6,620 nt of DNA from an uncultured Collinsella sp. (GTDB taxonomy: Bacteria; Actinomycetota; Coriobacteriia; Coriobacteriales; Coriobacteriaceae), in NCBI GenBank assembly GCA_902494135.1, contig CABUSE010000076.1:1-6620 (forward strand), in the 5' to 3' direction. The notes below the pieces were generated by a model. It saw only the letters and a program-made list of their open reading frames with translations, searched no databases and was not told the origin of the DNA. The position numbers and the translations under genes are program-made. Below, in pieces: positions 1 through 6,539 of this stretch (position 1 is its first letter; the number at the start of each line of letters is the position of its first letter).

Positions 1-1
1 C

Positions 2-3000
2 GGGCTGGTGGCGCGCATTATGGTTGCGCACGGCATTACATCCATCGAGGAAGGCCAGCTTTTTTTGACGCCTTCGCTCGATCGCGACTGGGCGGACCCA
101 CTCGTTATTCCGGGCATGGCGGTCGTCGCCGACCGCGTTGAGCGTGCTATTCGCAGCCACGAGCGCATCGCCGTCTTTGGCGATTTTGACGTCGACGGCA
201 TTACGTCGACTTGTCTGTTGACCGAGGCGTTGCGTTCGTTTGGCGCCAACGTCACGCCGTTTATTCCGCACCGCTTTGACGAGGGCTACGGCCTGTCGCG
301 TGCGGCGCTCGACCGCGTCAACGAGCTCGCTCAACCCAACCTGATCGTGACCGTCGATAACGGTATCGCTGCCAAGGAAGAGGTTTCCTATCTGGAGAGC
401 CTGGGGATCGATTTGGTGGTCACGGACCATCACGAGCCGTCCGATCAGGTGCCGCAGGGCGTGCCCTTGACCGATCCCAAACTCGAGGATGAGGGCCCCT
501 CACGCGAACTTGCCGGTGCCGGTGTGGCGCTCAAGCTGGTGCAGGTTTTGGGCGAGCGTCTGGGTAAGCCGTCGTATTGGCGTTCGCTGATTGAGGTTGC
601 GGCGCTGGGCACCGTGTCTGACATGATGCCATTGACGGCCGAGAACCGCGCGTTGGTCGCCGAGGGCATCCAACAGATGCGCGTGACGGCTCGTCCCGGC
701 TACATTGCGCTTGCAGCGCTCGCCAAGGCCGACCTTTCTACCATTACGGCGGACGGTCTATCGTTCTCGCTCATTCCCCGCTTAAACGCCGCCGGCCGCA
801 TGGCCGATCCCAAGCTGGCGCTCGACCTGCTGCTTGCCCGCGATCCTATCGAGGCAAGTGCACTGGCGGCCGAGCTCGAGGAGATCAACCGTCAGCGTCG
901 CGAGATTGAGGCGGAGCTCACGCGTGATGCCATGGCAAAGGTCGAGGAGACCTATGATGGCGGTCGCGCAATCGTCGTGGGTGGCGAGGGCTGGCACGAG
1001 GGCGTTAAAGGCATCGTGGCGAGCCGCCTTACCAACCGATATCACGTGCCGGCGTTGCTCTTCTCTATCGAGGACGGTATAGCACGTGGCTCGGGTCGCT
1101 CGGTGGGCAAGGTCAACCTGTTCGAAGCCGTCGAGCGCTGCTCCGACCTGCTGATTCGCCGCGGCGGACATGCCGGTGCGGTGGGCGTGACCATCGAGGC
1201 GTCTAAGCTCGATGAGTTTCGTCGTCGCCTTTCCGCCGTGTTGTCCGAGCTTCCCGCCGAGGACTTTGAGGACACCGACGAGGTTGCCGCCACGGTTGAC
1301 CTTTCCGAATTGAATATCGAGACCATCGAGCAGATTTCCCGCCTTGAGCCGTTTGGCCAGGGTAATAAGGTGCCGCTGCTGGCTGCCGAGGGCGTGACGA
1401 TGTGCGATCGCGCCGTGGTGGGCAAGACCGGCGAGCATATGCGCTTCGTGGCGACGGATGGCGCCGCGAGCGTGCCGGCCATCATGTTTCGTGTGCCGCA
1501 GATCGATAGGCTTATCAATTGCGACAGCGCTGTCGACTTGGTGTTCGAGGCCGTTGCCGAGCATTGGCAAGGTCGCGTAAAGCCAAAGCTCATGATTAAG
1601 GATGTCTTGGTCCGCGATACCACGGCGCCCAGCGTTGACGACCCGGCATGTGAGCTTCGCCGCGGCGTACAACCGGCGGATTCTGGACTGCGCCTGGAGT
1701 CGCGTAAACGCGAGACGCTTGCCCAGCTTTCCTATACCGAGCTCACGCGCTCACTCATTCACAGCTTTATCGGATCGAACCAGCCGCACCGCGCGCAGGT
1801 CGAGGCGCTCGATGCCCTGGCCGATCACCAAAGTGTTCTGGCCGTTATGGGAACGGGGCGCGGCAAGTCTCTTATCTTCCATGTGCATGCCGCGCGCGAG
1901 GCGGTTCTTCGCGGGCGTGCGAGTATCTTTGTCTATCCGCTGCGCGCGCTCGTTGCCGACCAGGCCTATCACCTCTCGTCGACGATGGCCGCGCTCGGCA
2001 TTGGCGTAGGCGTGCTGACCGGCGAGACCGTGGAAGCCGCGCGCGATGACGTGTTTGCCGGCCTGGCTTCGGGTCGCACCGGCATCGTTCTCACGACGCC
2101 TGAGTTCCTTTCCATCCATCGCGATCGCTTTGCGCGTTCTGGACGTATCGGCTTTGTCGTTATCGATGAGGCACACCATGCCGGCCTTGCCAAGGGCGGT
2201 GACCGGAGCGCATACCTCGACATGCCCGATATTCTCAAGGCCCTGGGCAACCCCGTTGTCATGGCCGCGACTGCCACCGCAACGGCTCCGGTTGTGGCCG
2301 AGCTCGCCCGCGTGCTACCGATTACCCGCACGGTGGTTGACGAGACGGTGCGCGAGAACTTGCAGCTCGAGGATGACCGAGACCTTGCGAGCCGCGAAAA
2401 TCGCCTGGTGTCGATCGTGGCGACGGGGGAGAAGACCGTTATCTATGTGAACTCACGCGACCAGTCCGTGGCGCTTGCCAAGACGTTGCGCAAACGCGTG
2501 CCCGACTGTGCGACCCAGATCGCGTTCTATAACGCCGGGCTTGCGCGCTCCGATCGCCGCCGTGTTGAGGAAGCCTTTAGAGACGGAAGTCTCAGCTGCA
2601 TCGTTTCAACCTCGGCCTTCGGTGAGGGCGTCAACCTGCCCGATATCCGTCATGTCGTGCTCTACCACATGCCGTTTGGCGCGATTGAGTTTAACCAGAT
2701 GAGCGGCCGTGCCGGCCGCGATGGACAGCCCGCCGTGATTCACCTGCTCTATTCGTCGCGTGACGCTCGTATTAATGAGCGCCTGCTCGATTGTTACGCG
2801 CCCGAGCGCGATGAGCTTGTCACGCTCTATCGAGCGCTGCAGACCATGTGGCGCTCCAACCGTGGCAAGACGGGGGACGATTCATTCTGCGCAAGCGATA
2901 TCGACATTGCGCAGATGTGTCTTGCCATCGATGCCCGCACGCCGGTCGACGAGCGCTCGGTGGAAAGCGGCCTGGGAATCTTCGAAGAACTCGGTTTCTG

Positions 3001-3199
3001 CCGCGTTTCGGGGTTTGACGATACGCGTCGCATCGCGATGGCGGAAAACCCCGGTCGCGTGCAATTAAGCAGGTCAATTCGCTATTTGGAGGGCTTGCGC
3101 TCGCGCATGGAGTTCACGGCTTTTCGGAGTTGGGCACTCGATTCGTGCGCTTCTGATATGCTAGCCAAAGTTAACCGCCCGATCGTACCGCGGGCCTAG
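2..3199 (+). CDS. recJ: RecJ single-strand 5'-3' exonuclease fused to a RecQ-like SF2 helicase (5' end cut by window edge)
   Basis: The product should degrade single-stranded DNA 5'-3' during recombinational repair and gap processing in the cytoplasm, with a helicase in the same chain to supply the single strand. Residues are numbered from the GTG at 8. The RecJ half has all hallmark motifs: FGDFDVDG 57-64, VTVDNG 114-119, the DHH triad 140-142, GTVSDMMPL 201-209, PRLNAAGR 257-264, the DHHA1 motif GGHAGAVG 386-393 and the OB-domain motif PFGQGN 448-453. The helicase half, about 576-915, has Walker A MGTGRGKS 614-621, DEAHH 720-724, motif III ATATATA 754-760, a motif V region 868-880 and motif VI QMSGRAGRDGQ 897-907. 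A C-terminal region (about 920-1063) with winged-helix character follows. The frame is open to the left edge; comparison with E. coli RecJ suggests roughly 25 N-terminal residues lie upstream, so GTG 8 is probably not the start. At over 1063 residues it is far longer than E. coli RecJ (577). The frame is uninterrupted across the linker, and no in-frame ATG or GTG lies between residues 530 and 613, so separate helicase translation is unlikely. Confidence 0.92.
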   Translation, partial: GLVARIMVAHGITSIEEGQLFLTPSLDRDWADPLVIPGMAVVADRVERAIRSHERIAVFGDFDVDGITSTCLLTEALRSFGANVTPFIPHRFDEGYGLSRAALDRVNELAQPNLIVTVDNGIAAKEEVSYLESLGIDLVVTDHHEPSDQVPQGVPLTDPKLEDEGPSRELAGAGVALKLVQVLGERLGKPSYWRSLIEVAALGTVSDMMPLTAENRALVAEGIQQMRVTARPGYIALAALAKADLSTITADGLSFSLIPRLNAAGRMADPKLALDLLLARDPIEASALAAELEEINRQRREIEAELTRDAMAKVEETYDGGRAIVVGGEGWHEGVKGIVASRLTNRYHVPALLFSIEDGIARGSGRSVGKVNLFEAVERCSDLLIRRGGHAGAVGVTIEASKLDEFRRRLSAVLSELPAEDFEDTDEVAATVDLSELNIETIEQISRLEPFGQGNKVPLLAAEGVTMCDRAVVGKTGEHMRFVATDGAASVPAIMFRVPQIDRLINCDSAVDLVFEAVAEHWQGRVKPKLMIKDVLVRDTTAPSVDDPACELRRGVQPADSGLRLESRKRETLAQLSYTELTRSLIHSFIGSNQPHRAQVEALDALADHQSVLAVMGTGRGKSLIFHVHAAREAVLRGRASIFVYPLRALVADQAYHLSSTMAALGIGVGVLTGETVEAARDDVFAGLASGRTGIVLTTPEFLSIHRDRFARSGRIGFVVIDEAHHAGLAKGGDRSAYLDMPDILKALGNPVVMAATATATAPVVAELARVLPITRTVVDETVRENLQLEDDRDLASRENRLVSIVATGEKTVIYVNSRDQSVALAKTLRKRVPDCATQIAFYNAGLARSDRRRVEEAFRDGSLSCIVSTSAFGEGVNLPDIRHVVLYHMPFGAIEFNQMSGRAGRDGQPAVIHLLYSSRDARINERLLDCYAPERDELVTLYRALQTMWRSNRGKTGDDSFCASDIDIAQMCLAIDARTPVDERSVESGLGIFEELGFCRVSGFDDTRRIAMAENPGRVQLSRSIRYLEGLRSRMEFTAFRSWALDSCASDMLAKVNRPIVPRA
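3154..3162 (+). promoter_or_regulatory. Possible extended -10 element inside the recJ end, driving rel
   Basis: TGATATGCT reads as TGn followed by TATGCT, which matches TATAAT at 4 of 6 positions. It lies about 50 nt before the rel start, inside the last codons of recJ. A convincing -35 is lacking: TTGGGC at 3130-3135 is too far away (21 nt) for this hexamer. If real, it would let rel be transcribed independently of the long upstream gene. The short spacing of the two genes also fits simple read-through, so this is a weak call. Confidence 0.22.
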
Positions 3200-3214
3200 G
3201 GGAAGGGGACCTCG

Positions 3215-5575
3215 ATGGACGCCGCAGCCCGTACCGCCCATGATTCCACCCTCCAGCCGTTTTCGGAGATGGAGCACTATAAGCATGCCGATGAGCTGCC
3301 GCCCGAGATTATGGCGGATAGCTACGACAAGCTGGAGCGTCTGTGCCTCAAATATATGAACGCGGACGACTTCTCCAAGGTGGAGCAGGCCTACTGCTTT
3401 GCTGCCGAGAAGCACTGCAACCAAAAGCGGCGCTCGGGCGAGATGTACATTAACCATCCCGTCGAGGTAGCTATCATTCTGGCCGACCTCAAGATGGACT
3501 GCGATGTGGTGTGCGCCGCGCTGTTGCACGATACCGTCGAGGATACCGAGACCTCGCTTACCGATGTTTCCGGCCTGTTTGGCGATACGGTGGCCGAGCT
3601 CGTCGATGGCGTGACCAAGCTCACCAACATCGAAGTCGACAGCATGGACGAGAAGCAGGCCCTCACGCTGCGCAAGATGTTCCTTGCCATGTCCAAGGAC
3701 ATCCGCGTCATCATCGTCAAACTCGCCGACCGCCTGCATAACATGCGCACGCTTGCCGCCCTGCGCGAGGACCGCCGTCTGTTTAAGGCGCGCGAGACCA
3801 TGGACGTATACGCGCCTCTGGCCGACCGCCTGGGCATGAGCTCTATCAAGTGGGAGCTCGAGGACCTGTCCTTCTTCTACTTGGAGCCCGATGCCTACCA
3901 GCGCATCGCGCGCATGGTAGCCGAGTCGCGCGAGGTTCGCGAGCGTTATCTGGCCGAGACCATCAAGACGCTCACCGATGAGCTCAATCGCATTGGTCTT
4001 GAGGGCTTTCAGATCAACGGTCGTTCCAAGCACTATTGGTCCATCTATCAAAAGATGAAGCGCAAGGGCAAGGAGTTCTCCGAGATTTACGACCTGGTGG
4101 CGCTGCGCGTCATCACTCATTCGGTGCGCGATTGCTATTCCACGCTTGGTGCCGTGCATACCTTGTGGCATCCCATGCCCGGTCGCTTTAAAGACTATAT
4201 CGCCATGCCCAAGGTCAATAACTACCAGTCGCTCCATACGACGGTTATCGGCCCCACGGCCCGCCCGCTCGAGATTCAGATTCGAACCTATGAGATGCAC
4301 GAGCAGGCCGAGTACGGCATTGCCGCCCACTGGCTCTATAAGAAGTCGGGCGGATCGTCTGCGTCTAAGACCAATGATGCCCAGCGTCTAGACGACCAGA
4401 TTAACTGGCTCAAGCATTCACTCGATTGGGCGGCGTCTGACGAGATCACCGATGCCAAGGAATACTTGCACTCGCTGAAGGTCGACTTGTTTGACCAGGA
4501 GATTTTTGTCTTTACGCCCAAGGGCGAGGTCATGGCGCTTCGTGCCGGCTCTACACCGCTCGACTTTGCCTACGCCGTTCATACCGAGGTCGGTAACCAC
4601 TGTGTCGGCGCCAAGATCAACGGTGCGGTGGCGCCGCTCACGCACGAGATCAAGACGGGTGACCGTGTCGAGATCCTGACCAACAAGAGCTCTAAGCCGT
4701 CGCGCGATTGGCTCAAGATCGTCAAGACGCCTTCGGCCAAGTCAAAGATTCGCCGTTACTTCGCCGCCGCGACCAAAGACGATGACGCTGCTGCCGGCCG
4801 CGATATACTGGCTAAGGACCTGCGCAAGCGCGGGTATGGCATCTCTACGCCGCGATCCACGCGTGCGCTCAACGCCGTGGCGGAGCAGTTTAACTTCAAG
4901 CAGCTCGAGGACCTTTTTGCAGCCGTTGGCGCGGGCAAGGTCGCCCCGCGCGCTGTGGGCAATAAGGTCGAGCAAATCTTGGACCCCAAGCCCGAGGAAC
5001 AGCTCACCAAGGCCGAGGCTATCGCCGAGGTCGTCAAGCAGCCTGCCCGCGGCTCCAACCGCAAGCCGCAAAAGCGCGGCAAGAGCGCGAGCAACGGCAT
5101 TATCGTCAAGGGCGAGAGCAACAGCGGTCTGCTGGTCCGTCTGGCGCATTGCTGCAATCCGGTGACGGGCGACGATATCGTCGGCTTCATCACGCGCGGC
5201 CGAGGTGTCTCGGTGCATCGTGCCAACTGCCCCAACGTCAAGGGCCTCATGGAGCACCCCGAGCGCATGATTGACGTAGAGTGGGATGGTGCTGCCGATA
5301 CGCTTTTCCAGGTCGAGATTGTGGTCGAGTGCCTGGATCGTATGGGCCTGCTCAAGGACGTCACCATCGCCATTGGCGATGCAGGCGGCAATATCCTTTC
5401 CGCCGCCACCTCGACCAACCGCGAGGGCATTGCGACCCTGCGTTTTATGGTCGAGATCTCGGACGCGAGTGGTCTGGATCCGCTGCTGGCATCGATTAGC
5501 AGCGTCGACTCGGTCTACGATGCACGCCGTTTGATGCCTGGCGAGGGTGGGGCTCAGCTCAAGCGTCGCGTATAG
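3215..5575 (+). CDS. relA: Bifunctional (p)ppGpp synthetase/hydrolase, Rel/SpoT family
   Basis: The enzyme makes (p)ppGpp from ATP and GDP/GTP and also hydrolyses it, setting the stringent response on the ribosome. All domains of a long RSH protein are present in 786 residues. The HD hydrolase has R72, H81, H105-D106 and N176, the positions expected for an active hydrolase. The synthetase spans about 265-375, with YDLVALR 292-298, RFKD 324-327, YQSLHT 337-342 and LEIQIRT 352-358. RFKD is the RXKD form typical of bifunctional Rel, as opposed to EXDD in synthetase-only RelA. TGS follows at about 428-490 (H456 conserved), then a helical region, a conserved Cys/His zinc-finger module at 641-675 (C646, C647, H668, C672) and a C-terminal ACT domain at about 697-773. 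A basic, low-complexity linker (about 610-625) precedes the Cys module. The ATG has a purine-rich site, GGGGA at 3205-3209, 5 nt upstream. Only 15 nt separate it from the recJ stop, suggesting one operon. It is likely the main or only long RSH enzyme, which is inference. Confidence 0.96.
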   Translation: MDAAARTAHDSTLQPFSEMEHYKHADELPPEIMADSYDKLERLCLKYMNADDFSKVEQAYCFAAEKHCNQKRRSGEMYINHPVEVAIILADLKMDCDVVCAALLHDTVEDTETSLTDVSGLFGDTVAELVDGVTKLTNIEVDSMDEKQALTLRKMFLAMSKDIRVIIVKLADRLHNMRTLAALREDRRLFKARETMDVYAPLADRLGMSSIKWELEDLSFFYLEPDAYQRIARMVAESREVRERYLAETIKTLTDELNRIGLEGFQINGRSKHYWSIYQKMKRKGKEFSEIYDLVALRVITHSVRDCYSTLGAVHTLWHPMPGRFKDYIAMPKVNNYQSLHTTVIGPTARPLEIQIRTYEMHEQAEYGIAAHWLYKKSGGSSASKTNDAQRLDDQINWLKHSLDWAASDEITDAKEYLHSLKVDLFDQEIFVFTPKGEVMALRAGSTPLDFAYAVHTEVGNHCVGAKINGAVAPLTHEIKTGDRVEILTNKSSKPSRDWLKIVKTPSAKSKIRRYFAAATKDDDAAAGRDILAKDLRKRGYGISTPRSTRALNAVAEQFNFKQLEDLFAAVGAGKVAPRAVGNKVEQILDPKPEEQLTKAEAIAEVVKQPARGSNRKPQKRGKSASNGIIVKGESNSGLLVRLAHCCNPVTGDDIVGFITRGRGVSVHRANCPNVKGLMEHPERMIDVEWDGAADTLFQVEIVVECLDRMGLLKDVTIAIGDAGGNILSAATSTNREGIATLRFMVEISDASGLDPLLASISSVDSVYDARRLMPGEGGAQLKRRV

Positions 5576-5613
5576 GCGTGACGAGCGCGCGACAGTAATG
5601 ATATTGGTTACGT

Positions 5614-5637
5614 TCGGGGCATCGTTTGATGCCTCGA
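5614..5637 (+). terminator. 10-bp hairpin between rel and the MBL hydrolase gene (weak terminator or leader element)
   Basis: TCGGGGCATC (5614-5623) pairs with GATGCCTCGA (5628-5637) around a GTTT tetraloop. All pairs are Watson-Crick except one G-T wobble (5617/5634). It is followed by CGTTTAT, a poor U tract, so complete termination seems unlikely. The hairpin ends 9 nt before the AAGGAGGG site of the next gene. It may be a partial terminator that lowers downstream expression, a 3' stabilising stem for the rel message, or a leader hairpin. The stem is visible; its role is inference. Confidence 0.4.
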
Positions 5638-5661
5638 CGTTTATAGAAGGAGGGCGCACGC

Positions 5662-6345
5662 ATGGACGCTGCGGCTTTGGACTTAACCCCTCGGGGTACG
5701 GCTTCGATTGAGGTGCTTGTAAACGGGCCCATCCAGACCAACAGTTACGTCGTTATTTCGAGTGGCGAATGCTTGATTATCGATCCCGCTTGGGAAGGCG
5801 AAAACCTCGTTGCGCACATCCGAGCCGAACACCCTGGCGTGCATGTGCTCGGTTCCGTCTGCACGCACGGTCATGCCGACCATGTTGGCGGTGTAGCCGG
5901 AGTTCGGGCCGCCGTTGGCGCTGACGCCTTGTACGAGCTGTGTGTTAAGGATGCGACTGTGCCGCATGCGAATATAGAGGAGCAGCGAGTGATGTGGGGC
6001 ATCGAGACGCCCGATCCGGGCGAGCCGACGCGGCTGCTTGCCGAGGGCGATACCATTGAGCTAGGCGACATTTGCCTGCAGGTTATCGAGGCGCCCGGGC
6101 ATACGCCGGGTGGCATTGTCTTGTTTGCTGCCACCGAGCAGGGGAACATTGCCTTTGTGGGCGATACACTATTCCCGGGCAGCCACGGCCGTACCGACCT
6201 TTCCGGCGGAGACGAGGCGGCGATTCTGCGCTCGCTCTCCAAGCTCGCCCGGCTTCTCCCGCCCGATACCGTTTGCCTAACCGGCCATGGCGATTCGACC
6301 ACTGTGGCACGCGAGCTTATGCAGAACCCTTTCATGCAGATGTAG
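5662..6345 (+). CDS. Metallo-beta-lactamase-fold hydrolase, glyoxalase II-like
   Basis: A 227-residue cytoplasmic metal-dependent hydrolase without a signal peptide or membrane segment. It carries the THGHADH motif (68-74; ligands H69, H71, D73, H74), H147 in APGHTPGG, D168 in FVGDTLFPGSHGRTD and H209 in LTGHGD, giving a complete two-metal site. The layout matches the small YcbL-type branch of glyoxalase II-like proteins. The separate C-terminal substrate-binding domain of classical glyoxalase II is absent, so hydroxyacylglutathione is not an assured substrate; another thioester or ester is possible. The start is well supported by AAGGAGGG at 5647-5654, 7 nt before ATG. It lies 86 nt after rel. 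A homologous hydrolase lies near relA in many Firmicutes, so the neighbourhood is conserved although no functional link to the alarmone is established. A very weak promoter-like pair (GTGACG 5578-5583, GATATT 5600-5605) precedes it; read-through from rel is as likely. Confidence 0.9.
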   Translation: MDAAALDLTPRGTASIEVLVNGPIQTNSYVVISSGECLIIDPAWEGENLVAHIRAEHPGVHVLGSVCTHGHADHVGGVAGVRAAVGADALYELCVKDATVPHANIEEQRVMWGIETPDPGEPTRLLAEGDTIELGDICLQVIEAPGHTPGGIVLFAATEQGNIAFVGDTLFPGSHGRTDLSGGDEAAILRSLSKLARLLPPDTVCLTGHGDSTTVARELMQNPFMQM

Positions 6346-6356
6346 CTTTGCAGTCA

Positions 6357-6376
6357 GCTTCTGAAGCATGAGAAGC
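6357..6376 (+). other. Small hairpin just after the MBL hydrolase stop, no U tract
   Basis: GCTTCT (6357-6362) can pair with AGAAGC (6371-6376) around an 8-nt loop, starting 11 nt after the hydrolase stop. No run of T follows, so it is not a standard intrinsic terminator. It could stabilise the 3' end of the transcript or be chance. No better terminator is visible between the hydrolase and aldolase genes. Confidence 0.3.
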
Positions 6377-6450
6377 GTCCAAACGTCAAGATATTTTCCC
6401 CAACGGGTCGATTCCGTAGGGCAAACGGTCAAAAAAAGTCTGTTTGGACG
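6376..6450 (+). repeat. 9-bp perfect inverted repeat bounding a 57-nt segment upstream of the aldolase promoter
   Basis: CGTCCAAAC at 6376-6384 is the exact reverse complement of GTTTGGACG at 6442-6450. The enclosed segment holds a smaller imperfect stem (CCC 6399-6401 with GGG 6419-6421, ACGG 6403-6406 with CCGT 6414-6417) and an A7 run at 6431-6437. CAAAC at 6422-6426 could also pair with GTTTG 6442-6446, so the long-range and local stems compete. It may be a paired protein-binding site on DNA or a folded 3' transcript end of the hydrolase gene; the sequence does not decide. Confidence 0.4.
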
Positions 6451-6467
6451 ATATTCGTGAACAAACG
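6380..6467 (+). promoter_or_regulatory. Series of CAAACG-like elements at ~20-21 bp spacing, possible operator array for the aldolase promoter
   Basis: CAAACG occurs at 6380, 6422 and 6462. CAACGG, extending to CAACGGGTC and similar to CAAACGGTC at 6422, lies at 6401. A reverse copy, GTTTGG, lies at 6442. Starts are 21, 21, 20 and 20 bp apart, so all five would face one side of the helix. The last one sits in a palindromic setting (TTCGT 6454-6458 with ACGAA 6465-6469, and AAACG with CGTTT at 6463-6474) just upstream of the -35 region. If transcription starts near 6506, the element centres fall near -42, -62, -82, -103 and -124. The repeats are visible; a bound regulator is inference, and six-base elements can recur by chance. 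Confidence 0.35.
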
Positions 6468-6471
6468 AACG

Positions 6472-6499
6472 TTTATGCTCGGATACGCCGTGGTAAAAT
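6472..6499 (+). promoter_or_regulatory. Promoter of the aldolase gene (extended -10)
   Basis: TGGTAAAAT at 6491-6499 combines an extended TGn with TAAAAT, 5 of 6 matches to TATAAT. TTTATG at 6472-6477, 16 nt upstream, is a poor -35, as is common with extended -10 promoters or those aided by an activator. The predicted start, near 6505-6507, leaves a leader of about 35 nt with no room for a riboswitch. Confidence 0.65.
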
Positions 6500-6525
6500 C
6501 ACAGGCGTTATCGGAGCAACCTTAC

Positions 6526-6532
6526 AGGAGGT
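6526..6532 (+). promoter_or_regulatory. Strong ribosome binding site of the aldolase gene
   Basis: AGGAGGT is a full-strength Shine-Dalgarno sequence ending 7 nt before the ATG at 6540, and it fixes that start. It fits a highly translated glycolytic gene. Confidence 0.85.
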
Positions 6533-6539
6533 TTCTTTT

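Noticed and set aside
8..10. GTG as the true start of recJ
   Set aside because: The frame stays open to the window edge, no ribosome site is visible, and RecJ homologs have about 25 more residues before the ARxxxxxGI segment.
614..669. A possible second domain boundary or frameshift within recJ
   Set aside because: The reading frame and RecJ motifs continue in the expected order and spacing, so there is no break.
782..1672. 296-codon open frame on the - strand opposite recJ
   Set aside because: It lies opposite conserved RecJ motifs (PRLNAAGR, GGHAGAVG, PFGQGN) and is a by-product of codon bias.
3161..4330. 389-codon open frame on the - strand opposite the start of rel
   Set aside because: It lies antisense to conserved HD and synthetase motifs, its translation is rich in H, G and L and resembles no family I recognise, and long antisense frames are expected from GC-rich codon bias.
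5528..5634. 12-bp direct repeat CGTTTGATGCCT at 5528-5539 and 5623-5634
   Set aside because: One copy encodes conserved rel C-terminal codons and the other is half of the hairpin; two copies only and no further structure, so probably coincidence.
4742..5659. 305-codon open frame on the - strand opposite the 3' half of rel
   Set aside because: It is antisense to the TGS-distal, zinc-finger and ACT regions of a clear gene, with no recognisable domain or ribosome site.
3215..5676. Rel and the MBL hydrolase both begin MDAAA, hinting at duplicated start regions
   Set aside because: The codons differ (GCCGCAGCC against GCTGCGGCT) and similarity stops after five residues; each start has its own ribosome site.
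6431..6437. A7 run read as a T7 terminator tail on the - strand
   Set aside because: No GC-rich hairpin directly precedes it on that strand and there is no - strand gene in the window to terminate.
6500..6539. A riboswitch or attenuator controlling the aldolase
   Set aside because: The predicted leader is only about 35 nt and contains no stable stem; a riboswitch would not fit unless transcription starts much further upstream.
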